DNA of 27,138 nucleotides, taken from assembly GCA_016283195.1 (NCBI GenBank), contig JAEEML010000022.1, forward strand, positions 1-27,138. The letters run 5' to 3'. How positions within the stretch are numbered: position 1 is the stretch's first letter; every line of letters begins with the position of its first letter. The stretch comes from Deltaproteobacteria bacterium (GTDB lineage: Bacteria > JAEEML01). A program made the position numbers and the translations under genes. The notes beneath the pieces were generated by a model. It searched no databases and was not told where the DNA came from. It saw nothing but the letters and a program-made list of their open reading frames with translations. Below are positions 23,671-27,138 of the stretch, piece after piece.

Positions 23671-24522
23671 ATGAATCCTCCATCTATTATCATTGCTCTT
23701 TCCTCAGCCCGCGAAAAGCTCTTATCCGCCCAAATTGAAAGTGCCGCTCTCGATAGTGAGATCCTTTTGGCTCATGTTTTAAAGCTGGAGCGCTATTATC
23801 TGCATATTGAGCCGGATAGACTTTTAACGCCGGCCGAATTAGCCGAGTTTACGGCGCTTATTACCCGCCGCTCCGAGCACGAGCCGCTGGCTTATATATT
23901 GGGCCAAAGAGAGTTTTATTCTCTTGATTTTATTGTGAAACCTGGAGTGCTTATCCCCCGGCCGGAGACCGAGCTTTTAGTGGATTTAGTGCTGGAGATT
24001 GTGGGCTCAAAGGCAGCGCAAATTGTCGATATCGGCACAGGGAGCGGCGCTATTGCCTGCGCTATTGCCAAAAATGCCCCTTTAGCCCACCTTTTTGCTT
24101 TGGATATAAGCGATGAAGCATTGGCTGTCACCAGGCAAAATGTGCAAAAACATTACCTTAATAAGCAAATAACAGTTTTAAAAAGCGACCTTTTGCAAAA
24201 TGCTCCACTTGAGCTCGATATAGTTGTTTCCAACCCGCCCTATATCCCCGCCGCTGATATTCCTGCTCTCATGCCGGAGGTGCAAAAGGAGCCATTACTT
24301 GCTCTTTCCGGCGGCGAAGATGGCCTTATGCTTATAAGAAGGCTCATAACTGAGGCGACTCTCCATTTAAAAGCCGGCGGTTACATCTTAATCGAGCATG
24401 GTTACGATCAAGCTGAGGCCGTGCAAAAATTATTGCAATCGGCCGGCTTTATTGGCATATCGTCAAAGCTCGATCTCGCCGCTATTCCGCGAGTGACCAT
24501 GGCTAAAAAGGCTCTGGAGTAA
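23671..24522 (+). CDS. prmC: Peptide chain release factor glutamine methyltransferase PrmC
   Basis: PrmC methylates the glutamine of the GGQ motif in release factors RF1 and RF2, using S-adenosylmethionine. From the ATG the protein has 283 residues. A GTG five codons earlier is the alternative, but GGTGAT fits the ATG better at about ten bases. The N-terminal helical domain ends with the HEPLAYILGQREFYSLDF region. The SAM motif is VDIGTGSGAIACAIA and the catalytic NPPY is at 188-191 (VVSNPPYIPA). All key residues are present. prfA, its common neighbour, is absent. The gtrA-like gene begins four bases after the stop, with its ribosome site inside prmC. Confidence 0.94.
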   Translation: MNPPSIIIALSSAREKLLSAQIESAALDSEILLAHVLKLERYYLHIEPDRLLTPAELAEFTALITRRSEHEPLAYILGQREFYSLDFIVKPGVLIPRPETELLVDLVLEIVGSKAAQIVDIGTGSGAIACAIAKNAPLAHLFALDISDEALAVTRQNVQKHYLNKQITVLKSDLLQNAPLELDIVVSNPPYIPAADIPALMPEVQKEPLLALSGGEDGLMLIRRLITEATLHLKAGGYILIEHGYDQAEAVQKLLQSAGFIGISSKLDLAAIPRVTMAKKALE

Positions 24523-24526
24523 AAAT

Positions 24527-25012
24527 ATGGTAAATCTTTGGCCCTCATTTATCTCACCAAAACAGCGTGAGACTATTACCCAGCTCATCCGCTTTTGCAT
24601 TGTTGGCTTTAGCGGTATGTTTATTGATATGGGCACCACCGTCTTAACCACCGAGCTTTTGGGTTTTGACCCGCGCCTGGGGGCAGTTTGCGGCTTTGTT
24701 TTAGCGGTTATTAATAACTATTTTTTAAATCGCTTCTGGACTTTTAAAGGCAAAGTTAAGACTTCGCAAAAATTCGCTTTTGTGAGTTTTATCCTTATTT
24801 CTCTAATCGGTATGACTATTTCTATCGGCGTGATGCACCTTTCCATTACCTATCTTGGCCTTAATAAAGCGAATCCGGCCGAAATAGCCGCTGCCAGCGG
24901 TTTTATGGTTTACTGGCTTAAATATCGCTATCTATTGGCCCGTTTTATGGGCATTGTGGTAGCCACGCTCTGGAATTTTACCGGCAGCAAAAAGATAGCC
25001 TTTAAGAGCTAA
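24527..25012 (+). CDS. GtrA-like membrane protein
   Basis: The 161-residue protein has four hydrophobic segments and the GtrA pattern: LIRFCIVGFSGMFIDMGTTV in the first helix, a second helix with AVINNYFLNRFWTF, then two more helices, ending in ATLWNFTGSKKIAF. Related proteins help flip polyprenyl-linked sugars across the inner membrane for LPS or teichoic acid modification; others have unknown roles. A middle stretch between helices 3 and 4 (LNKANPAEIAAASGFMVYWL) is longer than in the shortest members. It is tightly packed between prmC and ispE. No glycosyltransferase gene is adjacent, so its substrate is unclear. Confidence 0.85.
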   Translation: MVNLWPSFISPKQRETITQLIRFCIVGFSGMFIDMGTTVLTTELLGFDPRLGAVCGFVLAVINNYFLNRFWTFKGKVKTSQKFAFVSFILISLIGMTISIGVMHLSITYLGLNKANPAEIAAASGFMVYWLKYRYLLARFMGIVVATLWNFTGSKKIAFKS

Positions 25013-25016
25013 CAAT

Positions 25017-25880
25017 ATGGAATTATTAGCTAAAGAGCAAATGAAACTTTTGGCTCCGGCCAAGATTAATTTCTCGCTTTATGTGGATAAAAAGCGCGAA
25101 GACGGCTATCATCCCATCTCCTCCATCATGGCCCCAATAGAGCTATATGATGAAATTATTTTAAATTATGAACCGCTTGATGAGCCCCTAAAAGTAAATT
25201 GCCTGGTGCCGGCCAATAAAGAGCTGGAAAGCCGGGATAACCTCATTATAAAACTGGCTACCGCTTATGCTGCAGCCAGAAATATCGGGGGCCATATAGA
25301 AATAACTTTGCACAAAAATATCCCCGCCAAAGCCGGCCTGGGTGGCGGCAGCAGTGATGGCGCCAGTGTGCTCTTTTGGCTAAATAGCCGCCAGAAAGAG
25401 CCCTGGGATTTAGAAAAGCTCTCCCTTTGGGCTGCCAAATTAAGTGCCGATGCTCCATTTTTTTTCTATAAAAGCAGTGCGTTAGTTCGCGGCATAGGTG
25501 AACTTATTAAGCCTATTAATAAGCCGCTTTCCGGCTATCTTTTGCTGGTAAAGCCGCCGGCCGATTACAGCACTAAAGATATATATACTGCTTTTGATGC
25601 CCTAAAAAAGCATCCGCCTTTGCCGGCTGATATAAAAGCCCAGCAAATGGGCCATAATGATCTTTTGTTTCCGGCTACAAAATTTTGCCGCGAAATAAAA
25701 ACTGCCCTAAGCGATTTGGAATTGGCTCTCGCCAAAAGTTACCAGAGCGCTAAAGTGCTGAGTATGAGCGGTAGCGGATCCACCTGTTATGCACTCTTGG
25801 CCGATAAAGCGGCAGCTACAATGGTATTAAATACTTTAGAGCGCCGCCCGGGTTGGTTTTACCACATCTGCCAAGTATAG
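25017..25880 (+). CDS. ispE: 4-diphosphocytidyl-2-C-methyl-D-erythritol kinase
   Basis: IspE phosphorylates CDP-methylerythritol in the MEP route to isoprenoids. The 287 residues show the N-terminal PAKINFSLYVDKKREDGYHP motif, the GHMP kinase ATP loop PAKAGLGGGSSDGA (103-116) and the C-terminal glycine motif LSMSGSGSTCYALL. The ribosome site is weak for the first ATG; an in-frame ATG eight codons later (MKLLAPAKINF) is possible. It is four bases from the gtrA-like stop, so it may be coupled. It implies the organism makes isoprenoids by the MEP, not the mevalonate, route. It is the last gene of the plus-strand series. Confidence 0.95.
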   Translation: MELLAKEQMKLLAPAKINFSLYVDKKREDGYHPISSIMAPIELYDEIILNYEPLDEPLKVNCLVPANKELESRDNLIIKLATAYAAARNIGGHIEITLHKNIPAKAGLGGGSSDGASVLFWLNSRQKEPWDLEKLSLWAAKLSADAPFFFYKSSALVRGIGELIKPINKPLSGYLLLVKPPADYSTKDIYTAFDALKKHPPLPADIKAQQMGHNDLLFPATKFCREIKTALSDLELALAKSYQSAKVLSMSGSGSTCYALLADKAAATMVLNTLERRPGWFYHICQV

Positions 25881-25925
25881 AAAGCGGGGCCTCACCCTCG
25901 CAATCAGTGGTAATTATTGGAAATT

Positions 25926-25955
25926 TCCCTCTCCATTTTTACAAATAGAGAGGGA
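25926..25955. terminator. Long hairpin after ispE, terminator-like
   Basis: TCCCTCTC (25926-25933) pairs perfectly with GAGAGGGA (25948-25955). After one mismatch, ATTT/AAAT extends the stem around a TTAC loop. It lies between convergent transcription units. On either strand the following T-run is missing or weak, so it may act as an mRNA 3' end stabiliser or a weak bidirectional terminator. Confidence 0.4.
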
Positions 25956-26067
25956 GTCAGCTATTTGGATTTATATGCTTTTATAAATGATAACCAAGCT
26001 ATAGTAGAGAAGAATTTATTTTTTATTAGGTTGGGTGAAGAGAATTGCGGGATTTATTGCCGGAAAA

Positions 26068-26310
26068 TTACTGTAATCTTTTCCACCAATGGTCCCCATT
26101 ATTACTTTGTGAGCATCCTCTCATAGGGGGCGTTTCCCCATTTGTTACGCGTTGTTGGCCGCAATAGTGACAATACCATTGCACGGCACTAACATTATGT
26201 TGCTGCCCCTCCTCGGCATTTAGTTCATGAGCATGGTTGTGATTGTGAGTAGCTACCGGTTCAGCTTGTGGTGCTTCACTGGGAGTGAAGGCGTGAGCGG
26301 TGTGGATTGC
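26068..26310 (-). pseudogene. Zinc-ribbon-like reading frame without a clear start
   Basis: The frame is open for 80 codons after a TGA at 26311-26313. It has no ATG or TTG start; a GTG at 26184 would give only 38 residues and has no close ribosome site. The last 38 residues look like a real small zinc-binding domain: QWYCHYCGQQRV, then TPPMRGC, and GDHWW near the end, giving CxxC, a later Cys and a His. The part before it is His/Ala/Glu-rich (THNHNHAHELNAEE), like a linker. It lies in the same frame as the upstream FISUMP gene, beyond three in-frame stops. It may be a remnant of a larger gene, a frameshifted gene or a very small gene. Confidence 0.45.
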
Positions 26311-26325
26311 TCAGGCGGTTTAGGT

Positions 26326-27138
26326 TTAGTCCTTAAGGCAGCGGACAGAGTTGCGGTCGTTAAGCCTATAATCGCCACGACCAGCGGAACTATCAGTAAT
26401 TATTAGCAGATCACCATATATATTATTATTTGCTTCAAGAGTGGTTGAAGCCCAGAATCTTGTACTTATGCCAAAGAACTGGTACGCGTTGATTTCGTTA
26501 CCGTTGCTTACAGTAAGGTAAATACCAGCCGGAAGAGCTGCAAAACCATAACTATCTAAACCGCCCCAGCTTGTTGCCCGCAATATTGGGGATGCTGCAG
26601 CGGATCCGCCTAAATGGTTCGTGAGATCATTAAATTCAGTCCAACTAGGCAAGTGCCAGCCGCTGGGGCAGACTTTTTGGGCTTCTTCCCAGGTATAGAG
26701 ACAGCCGTAATGGGCTACAAAGTCTGGATCGGCATTGGTATTGGCATAGCAAGTGACTGAGCTGCCATCGGTGGCGGAGTCGGTAGCCATATTTTCGGCC
26801 ATCCAAATTTGCTCACCGATTACCGTTGTTTTATATACCGTGCCGTTAGTGTCGGCCATGTAACCCAGTGCCAGAACCGAGCAGTCACTGCCAGTGTAAC
26901 CTTTGGCACAAGAACATTCACCATTACCATTTAAGCCATCGTTGCAAGTGCCGTGCTCACAGGTGCAGGCGGTGCAACTTTCTCCAAAATAACCGGCATT
27001 GCAGTAAAGATAGCCGCCATTGCCATTTGGTAAACCATTGGCTTTTGGCAAGTTTTCCGGGCTATAGATGACATAAGAAGAGCCATCGGCTGGGCAAATG
27101 ACAATGCCGTGGTCGGCATCTTTTTTCACCACATAACA
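26326..27138 (-). CDS. EGF-like and FISUMP domain protein, N-terminus outside the window
   Basis: The frame is open to the last base of the window (upstream codons read Cys-Tyr), so the internal GTG near 27132 is probably not the start and the gene is 5'-partial. The visible 270 residues hold a Cys-rich EGF-like stretch (GYLYCNAGYFGESCTAC, then GECSCAKGYTGSDCS) at about 40-90. A Fibrobacter succinogenes major paralogous (FISUMP) domain follows: VYKTTVIGEQIWMAENMA, CLYTWEEAQKVCPSGWHLPS and the end NDRNSVRCLKD. FISUMP proteins are extracellular and often occur as paralogous families. Export and anchoring must lie in the missing N-terminus. Function is unknown, probably surface binding. Confidence 0.82.
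   Translation of the reverse strand, partial: CYVVKKDADHGIVICPADGSSYVIYSPENLPKANGLPNGNGGYLYCNAGYFGESCTACTCEHGTCNDGLNGNGECSCAKGYTGSDCSVLALGYMADTNGTVYKTTVIGEQIWMAENMATDSATDGSSVTCYANTNADPDFVAHYGCLYTWEEAQKVCPSGWHLPSWTEFNDLTNHLGGSAAASPILRATSWGGLDSYGFAALPAGIYLTVSNGNEINAYQFFGISTRFWASTTLEANNNIYGDLLIITDSSAGRGDYRLNDRNSVRCLKD

Noticed and set aside
25917-26126. Plus-strand frame of 69 codons after ispE
   Set aside because: It starts with TTG, has no ribosome site, contains a strong hairpin near its start and overlaps the more convincing zinc-ribbon frame on the other strand.

Overview
The window looks like chromosomal DNA of a Gram-negative bacterium of moderate G+C content. LpxA (lipid A), an OmpA-family lipoprotein, an MlaE-type permease and many lipobox signal peptides show an outer membrane. 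Cys-rich, EGF-like and PKD-type lipoproteins, a CxxxxxC...CGxDGxC loop in a beta-barrel, and NtrC-type/sigma-54 regulation suggest a deltaproteobacterial or Myxococcota-like lineage. A FISUMP domain and an AAA/PD-(D/E)XK gene are also common in gut and anaerobic bacteria. This placement is inference; no rRNA or tRNA gene is visible.

Layout. Bases 1-4047 (minus strand) hold a collagen-like lipoprotein start, a Cys-rich lipoprotein, rsmG and an AAA-ATPase/PD-(D/E)XK gene. Bases 4195-11740 form one long minus-strand series with tight spacing: beta-propeller-like lipoprotein, ftcD, lpxA, PKD lipoprotein, two DUF4230 genes, dapF, an NtrC-type regulator and mlaE. Three junctions overlap (two TAATG, one ATGA). 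A divergent promoter region then leads to a plus-strand helix-hairpin-helix (HhH) beta-barrel protein. It converges on a minus-strand metzincin-like protease with TPRs.

Bases 15616-15908 are the most striking regulatory region. A dyad and 20-bp direct repeats (15690-15775) lie upstream of a near-perfect sigma-54 promoter (15840-15857), which reads into a 72-aa protein and a secreted ComEA-like HhH protein. The plus strand continues with an OmpA lipoprotein, recF, a small ORF, a TolB-N/CsgG-like TPR protein, and then a housekeeping cluster: gpmI, gltX, prmC, a gtrA-like gene and ispE. The right end (minus strand) holds a partial EGF-FISUMP protein and a zinc-ribbon reading frame without a good start codon.

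How the genes fit together. The core genes cover cell wall precursor (dapF), lipid A (lpxA), isoprenoid (ispE), glycolysis (gpmI), translation (gltX, prmC, rsmG) and repair (recF). The accessory part is mainly cell envelope. The best candidate for an undescribed system is the sigma-54-controlled 72-aa/ComEA-like unit, possibly linked to the nearby HhH outer-membrane barrel in handling DNA at the cell surface. That link is a hypothesis.
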